Part shown: positions 41,111 through 53,075 of the stretch, one piece after another | Layout: each line of letters starts with the position of its first letter | Position numbering within the stretch: the first letter of the stretch is position 1 | Assembly: GCA_009760855.2 (NCBI GenBank) | Contig: WPIO01000054.1 | Coordinates: 1,312,501 to 1,376,500, forward strand | DNA from: Cristatella mucedo | Lineage: Eukaryota > Bryozoa > Phylactolaemata > Cristatellidae | Reading direction: 5' to 3' | DNA length: 64,000 bases | Notes under the pieces: model-generated | Told to the model about the DNA's origin: nothing | Seen by the model: the letters and a program-made list of their open reading frames with translations, nothing else | The model's database searches: none | Program-made: the position numbers and the translations under genes

Positions 41111-44043
41111 ACGACGCTACTCCATCTGGTTTCACGTTCTTTCACACCCCTAGATCAATCAAAACTGGAGGTGGAGTTGCTATGATCGTGCGCTCGAAAT
41201 TCAACTTCAAGCCATTTGCGGTAACCTCGAAGCAGTCTTTTGAATCAATTGTCCTGGTCTCACCCGAAAACAAGCTACCGATAGTGGCAGTAGTCTATCG
41301 CCCACCAGGTACCAAATCCTCCTTTATCTCAGATTTCTCCGATCTCATTTCGATTCTGTGTGCAAGAAATCGATCCTTCCTCGTTATGGGTGATTTCAAC
41401 GTTCACTTTGATAACTTATCTGACGCTTTCAGCACCGAATTTCGTACATTGACAGACTCATTATCTCTTGTGACTCATGTGCATGGCCGTACCCACATCA
41501 AGGGTCACACACTCGACCAAATTTTCTCATATAACTGCACTTTGTCATCACCAGTTATCACCAAATCCTGCTTATCTGACCACATGCAGATCTCATTCAA
41601 TCTACAGTGTGTGCCCACATTCTCCTCTAAAATAACCTGTGAATCGCGAAACCTCAAGACCCTTGACATCGATGCTGTCCGTGCGAGCATACCTGCTTCA
41701 CCTTTGCTGCTCAGTCCTCCCTCCGATCTATCATCACTGGTAGATTGCTACAACACGACACTAGCTGACACGCTCGACGAGTTTGCACCTTTGACAAAGC
41801 GCACTGTGCGTCCCCGCCCAGACGGCCTATGGTTTACCACAGACATTAAACTAGCCAAGTCTACTAAACGAAAGCTTGAAAAGGCATACAAAAGATCCGG
41901 ACTAACTGTCCATCGACAGGCATATGAAGACTACTGTAAGTCGTACCAATCGATCCTAGCAAAGGCTAAGTCTAGCTTCTATAGAAACATTGTTGAATCA
42001 CAGATGCACAATCCAAAAATGCTGATGTCGACAATAAACCATCTCCTCAACCGTTCCCAGGTTAGCTCCTTACCTGATGATCCTTGCGATGATCTAGCCG
42101 ATCGCTTCTCTCGATTCTTTGTGCAGAAGATAGACAAAATCAGGGAATCCATCCCTGCGATGACAACCTTCCCACTAGAATGCTGTTCCTCGGTTCCTGG
42201 CTGCGCCTCAATGTCTGCATTTAAACAGGTCACTAGTGATGTAGTCCTAAAGCTCGTATCTCAATCAAAGAATACAACAAGTCCACTGGACCCTATTCCC
42301 ACTGTCCTGCTCCTACGTTGCATTGATCTGCTGCTGCCATGCATAACCAACATCATTAATATGTCATTAGCCTCAGGTCAGGTCCCAGCACCTTTCAAAA
42401 AAGCTGTAGTCAGGCCACTTCTCAAGAAAGCTACACTGGACCAAGAGAACTTAAGCAACTACCGCCCAGTCTCCCTTCTACCATTCCTATCAAAGACACT
42501 GCAACGGGTCGTGGCAGACCAGCTGAACTCGTATATCGAAACCTCACACCTTGCTAGTAAGTTCCAGTCTGGCTTTAGAGCTAATCACTCCACAGAGTCA
42601 GCATTGCTTCGGGTATACAACGACCTACTTAGGAATGCAGACATGGGTAGAGTGTCTCTTCTTGTTTTGCTCGATCTTTCGGCAGCTTTTGATACCATCG
42701 ATCACAAAGTACTTCTAGAGCGCCTCTCATCTCGCCTGGGCATCACTGGCACTGCTCTGCAGTGGTTCAGGTCCTATCTCAGTGGGAGACTCCAGAGTGT
42801 TGACGTGAATGGACAAAGATCATCTGAAGTACCTCTAAAATATGGAGTACCTCAGGGCTCTGTGCTAGGTCCGGTCCTTTTCACCGTTTATACTCTCCCT
42901 CTCGCTGATGTGATTGCCAAGCACAATCTAGGCTTTCACTTCTATGCGGATGACACTCAGTTGTACCTTTGCTTTGATCCCTCCCAGCCTTCGAGCACCT
43001 CAAATTCTCTCAACTCACTTGCTGCATGCATTGATGACATCCGATCATGGATGGCAGCAAATTTTCTAAAACTAAACGATGATAAAACTAACTTACTAGT
43101 TATGGGCAAACCTAGTGTTATTCAGAAATTGGAAAGGCTGACTTTCAAAATTGGCTCTGCCAGCATATCTCCAGTTGCATCAGCTCGAAATCTAGGTGTC
43201 ATATTCCAAAGAGACCTCTCGTTAGACGACCACATCAGCTCCACAGTCAAATCAGCCTATTTTCAGCTTCATAACATTGCTAAAATTAGGGCTTGTTTAG
43301 ATAAGGATACCACGTCCAAGTTGGTCAATGCATTCGTGACATCCCGTCTCGACTTCTGCAACTCACTGCTCGCTGGCCTACTGGCATGTGCGATCAGGCG
43401 ATTGCAGCTGGTGCAAAACTCTGCAGCTAGGCTTGTTTGTCGTGAGCGTCGCAGTTGCCACATTACTCCACTTCTCGCCGACCTGCACTGGCTACCAGTC
43501 AAACAACGGATTGACTTCAAGGTTTTGTCGCTCACTTTTAGGTCTCTTCATTCTATGGCTCCAGCCTACCTTTCAGAAATACTACCCCATCAGGCAAAGC
43601 ATCGTACCACTCGCTTTTCGGAATCCAACAGTCTAGAAATACCTCGTACAAACCTTAAATCCTTTGGAGACCGTGCATTTAGCTCGTATGCTCCCACAGC
43701 CTGGAACTGCCTCCCGACCTGCATCAGAACATCCCCTGACCTGACCACATTTAAAAGAAACTTAAAAAAACATACCTATTTAGGACAGCATTTAGTGGGT
43801 CCTTGTGATTCGTCCTCGATGTGCTTATGCGTGCTGACACTGTTCATGCTGCCACTAACCACATTTGCATGCTGACCCAGTGCATGTAACCCCTTACCAT
43901 GTTATTCATTTTGTTTGTTTCTCAAGCATGATTTTACTTACTATTCTATTGCGTATCACTTTGCAGCAAATGTAAAGCGCCTAGAAAGAGATTATGTTCT
44001 CTGAGGGCGCTTTATCAAGTGCAATATTATTATTATTATTATT
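41111..44043 (+). mobile_element. L2-like LINE copy 2 in array
   Basis: Same 5' truncation point, flanked by ATTCCG at 41105-41110 and 44044-44049. The 3' hairpin (AAAGCGCCTAGAAAGAGATT ... GAGGGCGCTTT, about 43973-44012) and the (ATT)n tail are complete. Confidence 0.9.
41182..43875 (+). CDS. LINE endonuclease/RT frame, altered C-terminus (copy 2)
   Basis: An 897-codon frame from the first in-frame Met. The endonuclease remnant shows YRPPG, MGDFNVHFD and CLSDHMQ. The reverse transcriptase shows [22 protein letters not shown] and FYADDTQL. Extra A bases in AACTTAAAAAAACATACC (about 43761-43771) shift the last residues, so it ends with about 40 unrelated residues in place of TYLFRTAFSGSL. The endonuclease lacks its N-terminal catalytic residues because of the truncation. 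Confidence 0.85.
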   Translation: MIVRSKFNFKPFAVTSKQSFESIVLVSPENKLPIVAVVYRPPGTKSSFISDFSDLISILCARNRSFLVMGDFNVHFDNLSDAFSTEFRTLTDSLSLVTHVHGRTHIKGHTLDQIFSYNCTLSSPVITKSCLSDHMQISFNLQCVPTFSSKITCESRNLKTLDIDAVRASIPASPLLLSPPSDLSSLVDCYNTTLADTLDEFAPLTKRTVRPRPDGLWFTTDIKLAKSTKRKLEKAYKRSGLTVHRQAYEDYCKSYQSILAKAKSSFYRNIVESQMHNPKMLMSTINHLLNRSQVSSLPDDPCDDLADRFSRFFVQKIDKIRESIPAMTTFPLECCSSVPGCASMSAFKQVTSDVVLKLVSQSKNTTSPLDPIPTVLLLRCIDLLLPCITNIINMSLASGQVPAPFKKAVVRPLLKKATLDQENLSNYRPVSLLPFLSKTLQRVVADQLNSYIETSHLASKFQSGFRANHSTESALLRVYNDLLRNADMGRVSLLVLLDLSAAFDTIDHKVLLERLSSRLGITGTALQWFRSYLSGRLQSVDVNGQRSSEVPLKYGVPQGSVLGPVLFTVYTLPLADVIAKHNLGFHFYADDTQLYLCFDPSQPSSTSNSLNSLAACIDDIRSWMAANFLKLNDDKTNLLVMGKPSVIQKLERLTFKIGSASISPVASARNLGVIFQRDLSLDDHISSTVKSAYFQLHNIAKIRACLDKDTTSKLVNAFVTSRLDFCNSLLAGLLACAIRRLQLVQNSAARLVCRERRSCHITPLLADLHWLPVKQRIDFKVLSLTFRSLHSMAPAYLSEILPHQAKHRTTRFSESNSLEIPRTNLKSFGDRAFSSYAPTAWNCLPTCIRTSPDLTTFKRNLKKHTYLGQHLVGPCDSSSMCLCVLTLFMLPLTTFAC

Positions 44044-44926
44044 ATTCCGGACTAGCACAGCATAGTGGCCTAACAATTAAATTGATTATTACCAAAGCTG
44101 GAAAACTAAACGACTAGTCAGCAGAGGAGGTGGCAGCAGTAAGCACTGGGCGACTGCCCATTATTGCGAGTCTTTTTGTTTCTACGACCATAGACCCGAC
44201 CAAAGTTTACGAGCGAGCTTAAACGATCGAGGTTTTTTTTTATTCCCTCGCCAGCTCGTAGCCGTACGCTGAGACGATAAAGGCTCGATTGGCTTAGCTA
44301 TGTATGCATTTGTCAATGCAGAAAAGCATGAATACGAACATGAGGCGGACGGGCCACGGCTGCAACGCTGTAGGCAGCTACATGCCAACGCTTTCGTTGG
44401 CAATCCAAGAACGATGGCATATACGGCCAACTTAGAATGTCTTTCGGATATTGCTCACAAGGGATATGGTAATCAATTCAATCTCTCGATCAAACGTGGA
44501 GCGACCAGAGATTAGCAGATACGTGTTGTACAGGAGCACTTCATCGCACAGGTGTACATGACGACATCACAGCTCGCCCAACATAATGGTGACAGTCCGA
44601 CGATGGGACATCGACGAGAGTGTGAGTGCAAATAGCGATCAGGATGGCGAGGCCTAATGCGTTAAGTAAGAGTTGCTGCTACGGTTACTGGCCGCACAGA
44701 GGCTAGCTTAGCGGCAAGCAGCTGCATCGGACAGCATGGCATGGCCGCACCACGAAGACGGAGAAGCCGCCACCGAGTACCTGGGAAAATCGGCTGAAAG
44801 GAAAAAGGCTGGGGATGCAAGTATTCATCGAATCAATCGCCGTTTCGTTAGGATTGCCGAGACAAATGCAACTGTGACTTCTTTCAGAAAACTGAGCTTT
44901 GGCAGCCGGCGTCTTGGCTGAGGATT

Positions 44927-47608
44927 TTGCTTCCCCGAGGAATTCTACAACAGACCCCCTGGCGTCGGGTATGTCGAGGTGCATTCAAGCGCACTGGCGT
45001 CAAGACAGCTAGCTACTTTGCTCTACCCGACAAAAAATTTCACAAGAAAGCAAGACAACTCGAAACGCTCTACCATTCCGACGACGCTACTCCATCTGGT
45101 TTCACGTTCTTTCACACCCCTAGATCAATCAAAACTGGAGGTGGAGTTGCTATGATCGTGCGCTCGAAATTCAACTTCAAGCCATTTGCGGTAACCTCGA
45201 AGCAGTCTTTTGAATCAATTGTCCTGGTCTCACCCGAAAACAAGCTACCGATAGTGGCAGTAGTCTATCGCCCACCAGGTACCAAATCCTCCTTTATCTC
45301 AGATTTCTCCGATCTCATTTCGATTCTGTGTGCAAGAAATCGATCCTTCCTCGTTATGGGTGATTTCAACGTTCACTTTGATAACTTATCTGACGCTTTC
45401 AGCACCGAATTTCGTACATTGACAGACTCATTATCTCTTGTGACTCATGTGCATGGCCGTACCCACATCAAGGGTCACACACTCGACCAAATTTTCTCAT
45501 ATAACTGCACTTTGTCATCACCAGTTATCACCAAATCCTGCTTATCTGACCACATGCAGATCTCATTCAATCTACAGTGTGTGCCCACATTCTCCTCTAA
45601 AATAACCTGTGAATCGCGAAACCTCAAGACCCTTGACATCGATGCTGTCCGTGCGAGCATACCTGCTTCACCTTTGCTGCTCAGTCCTCCCTCCGATCTA
45701 TCATCACTGGTAGATTGCTACAACACGACACTAGCTGACACGCTCGACGAGTTTGCACCTTTGACAAAGCGCACTGTGCGTCCCCGCCCAGACGGCCTAT
45801 GGTTTACCACAGACATTAAACTAGCCAAGTCTACTAAACGAAAGCTTGAAAAGGCATACAAAAGATCCGGACTAACTGTCCATCGACAGGCATATGAAGA
45901 CTACTGTAAGTCGTACCAATCGATCCTAGCAAAGGCTAAGTCTAGCTTCTATAGAAACATTGTTGAATCACAGATGCACAATCCAAAAATGCTGATGTCG
46001 ACAATAAACCATCTCCTCAACCGTTCCCAGGTTAGCTCCTTACCTGATGATCCTTGCGATGATCTAGCCGATCGCTTCTCTCGATTCTTTGTGCAGAAGA
46101 TAGACAAAATCAGGGAATCCATCCCTGCGATGACAACCTTCCCACTAGAATGCTGTTCCTCGGTTCCTGGCTGCGCCTCAATGTCTGCATTTAAACAGGT
46201 CACTAGTGATGTAGTCCTAAAGCTCGTATCTCAATCAAAGAATACAACAAGTCCACTGGACCCTATTCCCACTGTCCTGCTCCTACGTTGCATTGATCTG
46301 CTGCTGCCATGCATAACCAACATCATTAATATGTCATTAGCCTCAGGTCAGGTCCCAGCACCTTTCAAAAAAGCTGTAGTCAGGCCACTTCTCAAGAAAG
46401 CTACACTGGACCAAGAGAACTTAAGCAACTACCGCCCAGTCTCCCTTCTACCATTCCTATCAAAGACACTGCAACGGGTCGTGGCAGACCAGCTGAACTC
46501 GTATATCGAAACCTCACACCTTGCTAGTAAGTTCCAGTCTGGCTTTAGAGCTAATCACTCCACAGAGTCAGCATTGCTTCGGGTATACAACGACCTACTT
46601 AGGAATGCAGACATGGGTAGAGTGTCTCTTCTTGTTTTGCTCGATCTTTCGGCAGCTTTTGATACCATCGATCACAAAGTACTTCTAGAGCGCCTCTCAT
46701 CTCGCCTGGGCATCACTGGCACTGCTCTGCAGTGGTTCAGGTCCTATCTCAGTGGGAGACTCCAGAGTGTTGACGTGAATGGACAAAGATCATCTGAAGT
46801 ACCTCTAAAATATGGAGTACCTCAGGGCTCTGTGCTAGGTCCGGTCCTTTTCACCGTTTATACTCTCCCTCTCGCTGATGTGATTGCCAAGCACAATCTA
46901 GGCTTTCACTTCTATGCGGATGACACTCAGTTGTACCTTTGCTTTGATCCCTCCCAGCCTTCGAGCACCTCAAATTCTCTCAACTCACTTGCTGCATGCA
47001 TTGATGACATCCGATCATGGATGGCAGCAAATTTTCTAAAACTAAACGATGATAAAACTAACTTACTAGTTATGGGCAAACCTAGTGTTATTCAGAAATT
47101 GGAAAGGCTGACTTTCAAAATTGGCTCTGCCAGCATATCTCCAGTTGCATCAGCTCGAAATCTAGGTGTCATATTCCAAAGAGACCTCTCGTTAGACGAC
47201 CACATCAGCTCCACAGTCAAATCAGCCTATTTTCAGCTTCATAACATTGCTAAAATTAGGGCTTGTTTAGATAAGGATACCACGTCCAAGTTGGTCAATG
47301 CATTCGTGACATCCCGTCTCGACTTCTGCAACTCACTGCTCGCTGGCCTACTGGCATGTGCGATCAGGCGATTGCAGCTGGTGCAAAACTCTGCAGCTAG
47401 GCTTGTTTGTCGTGAGCGTCGCAGTTGCCACATTACTCCACTTCTCGCCGACCTGCACTGGCTACCAGTCAAACAACGGATTGACTTCAAGGTTTTGTCG
47501 CTCACTTTTAGGTCTCTTCATTCTATGGCTCCAGCCTACCTTTCAGAAAAATACTACCCCATCAGGCAAAGCATCGTACCACTCGCTTTTCGGAATCCAA
47601 CAGTCTAG
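44927..47608 (+). pseudogene. LINE frame fused to the array-unit frame, C-terminus shifted (copy 3)
   Basis: Because of one added A near 45036, a frame starting in the array unit (MLPRGILQQTPWRRVCRGAF) reads across the insertion junction into the LINE endonuclease (SDDATPSGFTFFHTPRSIKT), giving 893 codons. The LINE's own first Met would be at 45152. Two extra A bases near 47548 (TTTCAGAAAAATACTACC) shift the end, so the last LINE domain is lost. The reverse transcriptase motifs are intact. Confidence 0.8.
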
Positions 47609-48013
47609 AAATACCTCGTACAAACCTTAAATCCTTTGGAGACCGTGCATTTAGCTCGTATGCTCCCACAGCCTGGAACTGCCTCCCGACCTGCATCAGA
47701 ACATCCCCTGACCTGACCACATTTAAAAGAAACTTAAAAACATACCTATTTAGGACAGCATTTAGTGGGTCCTTGTGATTCGTCCTCGATGTGCTTATGC
47801 GTGCTGACACTGTTCATGCTGCCACTAACCACATTTGCATGCTGACCCAGTGCATGTAACCCCTTACCATGTTATTCATTTTGTTTGTTTCTCAAGCATG
47901 ATTTTACTTACTATTCTATTGCGTATCACTTTGCAGCAAATGTAAAGCGCCTAGAAAGAGATTATGTTCTCTGGGGGCGCTTTATCAAGTGCAATATTAT
48001 TATTATTATTATT
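45081..48013 (+). mobile_element. L2-like LINE copy 3 in array
   Basis: Same endpoints in the unit, with flanking ATTCCG (45075-45080 and 48014-48019). It has a complete 3' hairpin and tail. The hairpin reads TCTCTGGGGGCGC, one base different from copies 2 and 4. Confidence 0.9.
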
Positions 48014-48705
48014 ATTCCGGACTAGCACAGCATAGTGGCCTAACAATTAAATTGATTATTACCAAAGCTGGAAAACTAAACGACTAGTCAGCAGAGGAGG
48101 TGGCAGCAGTAAGCACTGGGCGACTGCCCATTATTGCGAGTCTTTTTGTTTCTACGACCATAGACCCGACCAAAGTTTACGAGCGAGCTTAAACGATCGA
48201 GGGTTTTTTTTATTCCCTCGCCAGCTCGTAGCCGTACGCTGAGACGATAAAGGCTCGATTGGCTTAGCTATGTATGCATTTGTCAATGCAGAAAAGCATG
48301 AATACAAACATGAGGCGGACGGGCCACGGCTGCAACGCTGTAGGCAGCTACATGCCAACGCTTTCGTTGGCAATCCAAGAACGATGGCATATACGGCCAA
48401 CTTAGAATGTCTTTCGGATATTGCTCACAAGGGATATGGTAATCAATTCAATCTCTCGATCAAACGTGGAGCGACCAGAGATTAGCAGATACGTGTTGTA
48501 CAGGAGCACTTCATCGCACAGGTGTACATGACGACATCACAGCTCGCCCAACATAATGGTGACAGTCCGACGATGGGACATCGACGAGAGTGTGAGTGCA
48601 CATAGCGATCAGGATGGCGAGGCCTAATGCGTTAAGTAAGAGTTGCTGCTACGGTTACTGGCCGCACAGAGGCTAGCTTAGCGGCAAGCAGCTGCATCGG
48701 ACAGC

Positions 48706-49736
48706 ATGGCATGGCCGCACCATGATGACGGAGAAGCCGCCACCGAGTACCTGGGAAAATCGGCGGAAAGGAAAAAGGCTGGGGATGCAAGTATTCATCG
48801 AATCAATCGCCGTTGCGTTACGATTGCCGAGGCAAATGCAACTGTGACTTCTTTCAGAAAACTGAGCTTTGGCAGCCGGCGTCTTGGCTGAGGATTTTGC
48901 TTCCCCGAGGAATTCTACAACAGACCCCCTGGCGTCGGGTATGTCGAGGTGCATTCAAGGGCACTGGCGTCAAGACAGCTAGCTACTTTGCTCTACCCGA
49001 CAAAAATTCCACAAGAAAGCAAGACAACTCGAAACGCTCCACCATTCCGGACTAGCACAGCGTAGTGGCCTAACAATTAAATTGATTATTACCAAAGCGA
49101 GAAAACTAAACGACTACTCAGCAGAGGAGGTGGCAGCAGTAAGCACTGGGCGACTGCCTTTTTTTTGCGAGTCTTTTTGTTTCTACGACCATAGACCCGA
49201 CCAAAGTTTACGAGCAATCTTAAACGATCGAGTGTTTATATCATTCCCTCGCTTGCTGGTAGCCGTACGCCGAGACGATAAAGGCTCGATTGGCTTAGCT
49301 ATGTATGCATTTGTCAATGCAGAAAAGCATGAATACGAACATGAGGCGGACGGGCCACGGCTGCAACGCTGTAGGCAGCTACATGCCAACGCTTTCGTTG
49401 GCAATCCGAGAACGATGGCATATACGGCCAACTTAGAATGTCTTTCGGATATTGCTCACAAGGGATATGGTAATCAATTCAATCTCTCGATCAAACGTGG
49501 AGCGACCAGAGATTAGCAGATACGTGTTGTACAGGAGCACTTCATCGCACAGGTGTACATGACGACATCACAGCTCGCCCAACATAATGGTGACAGTCCG
49601 ACGATGGGACATCGACGAGAGTGTGAGTGCAAATAGCGATCAGGATGGCGAGGCCTAATGCGTTAAGTAAGAGTTGCTGCTACGGTTACTGGCCGCACAG
49701 AGGCTAGCTTAGCGGCAAGCAGCTGCATCGGACAGC
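48706..49736 (+). repeat. Array unit 6 (type B)
   Basis: It has the type B middle (AATTGATTATTACCAAAGCG) and AAAATTCCAC. Its 144-codon frame 49082-49516 is open thanks to an eight-T run. Confidence 0.88.
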
Positions 49737-50671
49737 ATGGCATGGCCGCACCACGATGACGGAGAAGCCGCCACGAGTACCTGGGAAAATCGGCTGAAAG
49801 GAAAAAGGCTGGGGATGCAAGTATTGATCGAATCAATCGCCGTTGCGTTACGATTGCCGAGGCAAATGCAACTGTGACTTCTTTCAGAAAACTGAGCTTT
49901 GGCAGCAAGACAGCTAGCTACTTTGCTCTACCCGACAAAAATTTCACAAAAAAGCAAGACAACTCGAAACGCTCCACCATTCCGGACTAGCACAGCTTAG
50001 CTGCCTAACAATTAAACTGCTTTCTACCAAAGCTGGAAAACTTAATGACTACTCAGCAGTGTGGGGTGGCAGCAGCAAGCACTGGGCGACTGCGTTTTTT
50101 TGCGAGTCTTTTTGTTTCTACGACCATAGACCCGACCGAAGTTTGCGAGCAAGCTTTAACGATCGAGTGTTTATATCATTCCCTCGCTTGCTGGTAGCCG
50201 TACGCCGAGACGATAAAGGCTCGATTGGCTTAGCTATGTATGCATTTGTCAATGCAGAAAAGCATGAATACGAACATGAGGCGGACGGGCCACGGCTGCA
50301 ACGCTGTAGGCAGCTACATGCCAACGCTTTCGTTGGCAATCCAAGAACGATGGCATATACGGCCAACTTACAATGTCTTTCGGATATTGCTCACTAGGGC
50401 TATAGTAATCAATTCAATCTCTCGATCAAACGTGGAGCGACCAGAGATTAGCAGATACGTGTTGTACAGGAGCACTTCATTGCACAGGTGTACATGACGA
50501 CATCACAGCTCGCCCAACATAATGGTGACAATCCGACGATGGGACATCGACGAGAGTGTGAGTGCAAATAGCGATCAGGATGGCGAGGCCTAATGCGTTA
50601 AGTAAGAGTTGCATCTACGGTTACTGGCCGCACAGAGGCTAGCTTAGCGGCAAGCAGCTGCATCGGACAGC
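49737..50671 (+). repeat. Array unit 7 (type A) with 95-bp deletion
   Basis: GGCAGC runs straight into AAGACAGCTAG near 49906, losing about 95 bases present in other units. It has the type A middle (AAACTGCTTTCTACCAAAGC, CAGTGTGGGGTGGCAGCAGC) and the private-looking TCACTAGGGCTATAGTAATC, which recurs only in unit 10. Confidence 0.88.
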
Positions 50672-51701
50672 ATGGCATGGCCGCACCATGATGACGGAGA
50701 AGCCGCCACCGAGTACCTGGGAAAATCGGCGGAAAGGAAAAAGGCTGGGGATGCAAGTATTCATCGAATCAATTGCCGTTGCGTTAGGATTGCCGAGGCA
50801 AATGCAACTGTGACTTCTCTCAGAAAACTGAGCTTTGGCAGCCGGCGTCTTGGCTGAGGATTTTGCTTCCCCGAGGAATTCTACAACAGACCCCCTGGCG
50901 TCGGGTATGTCGAGGTGCATTCAAGGGCACTGGCGTCAAGACAGCTAGCTACTTTGCTCTACCCGACAAAAATTCCACAAGAAAGCAAGACAACTCGAAA
51001 CGCTCCACCATTCCGGACTAGCACAGCGTAGTGGCCTAACAATTAAATTGATTATTACCAAAGCGGAAAAACTAAACGACTACTCAGCAGAGGAGGTGGC
51101 AGCAGTAAGCACTGGGCGACTGCCTTTTTTTGCGAGTCTTTTTGTTTCTACGACCATAGACCCGACCAAAGTTTACGAGCAATCTTAAACGATCGAGTGT
51201 TTATATTATTCTCTCGCTTGCTGGTAGCCGTACGCCGAGACGATAAAGGCTCGATTGGCTTAGCTATGTATGCATTTGTCAATGCAGAAAAGCATGAATA
51301 CGAACATGAGGCGGACGGGCCACGGCTGCAACGCTGTAGGCAGCTACATGCCAACGCTTTCGTTGGCAATCCGAGAACGATGGACAATACGGCCAACTTA
51401 GAATGTCTTTCGGATATTGCTCACAAGGGATATGGTAATCAATTCAATCTCTCGATCAAACGTGGAGCGACCAGAGATTAGCAGATACGTGTTGTACAGG
51501 AGCACTTCATCGCACAGGTGTACATGACGACATCACAGCTCGCCCAACATAATGGTGACAGTCCGACGATGGGACATCGACGAGAGTGTGAGTGCAAATA
51601 GCGATCAGGATGGCGAGGCCTAATGCGTTAAGTAAGAGTTGCATCTACGGTTACTGGCCGCACAGAGGCTAGCTTAGCGGCAAGCAGCTGCATCGGACAG
51701 C
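50672..51701 (+). repeat. Array unit 8 (type B)
   Basis: Standard length, type B middle, with TTCTCTCAGAAAACTG in place of TTCTTTCAG and AGAACGATGGACAATACG shared with unit 9. Confidence 0.88.
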
Positions 51702-52731
51702 ATGGCATGGCCGCACCATGATGACGGAGAAGCCGCCACCGAGTACCTGATAAAATCGGCGGAAAGGAAAAAGGCTGGGGATGCAAGTATTGATCGAATC
51801 AATCGCCGTTGCGTTACGATTGCCGAGGCAAATGCAACTGTGACTTCTTTCAGAAAACTGAGCTTTGGCAGCCGGCGTCTTGGCTGAGGATTTTGCTTCC
51901 CCGAGGAATTCTACAACAGACCCCCTGGCGTCGGGTATGTCGAGGTGCATTCAAGGGCACTGGCGTCAAGACAGCTAGCTACTTTGCTCTACCCGACAAA
52001 AATTCCACAAGAAAGCAAGACAACTCGAAACGCTCCACCATTCCGGACTAGCACAGCGTAGTGGCCTAACAATTAAATTGATTATTACCAAAGCGGGAAA
52101 ACTAAACGACTTCTCAGCAGAGGAGGTGGCAGCAGTAAGCACTGGGCGACTGCCTTTTTTTGCGAGTCTTTTTGTTTCTACGACCATAGACCCGACCAAA
52201 GTTTACGAGCAATCTTAAACGATCGAGTGTTTATATTATTCTCTCGCTTGCTGGTAGCCGTACGCCGAGACGATAAAGGCTCGATTGGCTTAGCTATGTA
52301 TGCATTTGTCAATGCAGAAAAGCATGAATACGAACATGAGGCGGACGGGCCACGGCTGCAACGCTGTAGGCAGCTACATGCCAACGCTTTCGTTGGCAAT
52401 CCGAGAACGATGGACAATACGGCCAACTTAGAATGTCTTTCGGATATTGCTCACAAGGGATATGGTAATCAATTCAATCTCTCGATCAAACGTGGAGCGA
52501 CCAGAGATTAGCAGATACGTGTTGTACAGGAGCACTTCATCGCACAGGTGTACATGACGACATCACAGCTCGCCCAACATAATGGTGACAGTCCGACGAT
52601 GGGACATCGACGAGAGTGTGAGTGCAAATAGCGATCAGGATGGCGAGGCCTAATGCGTTAAGTAAGAGTTGCTGCTACGGTTACTGGCCGCACAGAGGCT
52701 AGCTTAGCGGCAAGCAGCTGCATCGGACAGC
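51702..52731 (+). repeat. Array unit 9 (type B)
   Basis: Standard length and type B. It shares GATGGACAATACGG with unit 8, indicating recent duplication of neighbours. It carries a private GTACCTGATAAAATCGG change. Confidence 0.88.
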
Positions 52732-53075
52732 ATGGCATGGCCGCACCACGAAGACGGAGAAGCCGCCACCGAGTACCTGGGAAAATCGGCTGAAAGGAAA
52801 AAGGCTGGGGATGCAAGTATTCATCGAATCAATCGCCGTTTCGTTAGGATTGCCGAGACAAATGCAACTGTGACTTCTTTCAGAAAACTGAGCTTTGGCA
52901 GCCGGCGTCTTGGCTGAGGATTTTGCTTCCCCGAGGAATTCTACAACAGACCCCCTGGCGTCGGGTATGTCGAGGTGCATTCAAGGGCACTGGCGTCAAG
53001 ACAGCTAGCTACTTTGCTCTACCCGACAAAAATTTCACAAGAAAGCAAGACAACTCGAAACGCTCTACCATTCCG

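Larger units (their letters stand above)
40767..44735 (+). repeat. Array unit 4, LINE-bearing, 3969 bp
   Basis: The same left and right flank variants as unit 3 surround LINE copy 2. It is directly tandem with units 3 and 5, giving three LINE units in a row. Confidence 0.9.
44736..48705 (+). repeat. Array unit 5, LINE-bearing, 3970 bp
   Basis: The same flank variants surround LINE copy 3. One extra A in CAAAAAATTTCAC (about 45036) joins the unit frame to the LINE frame. Confidence 0.9.
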
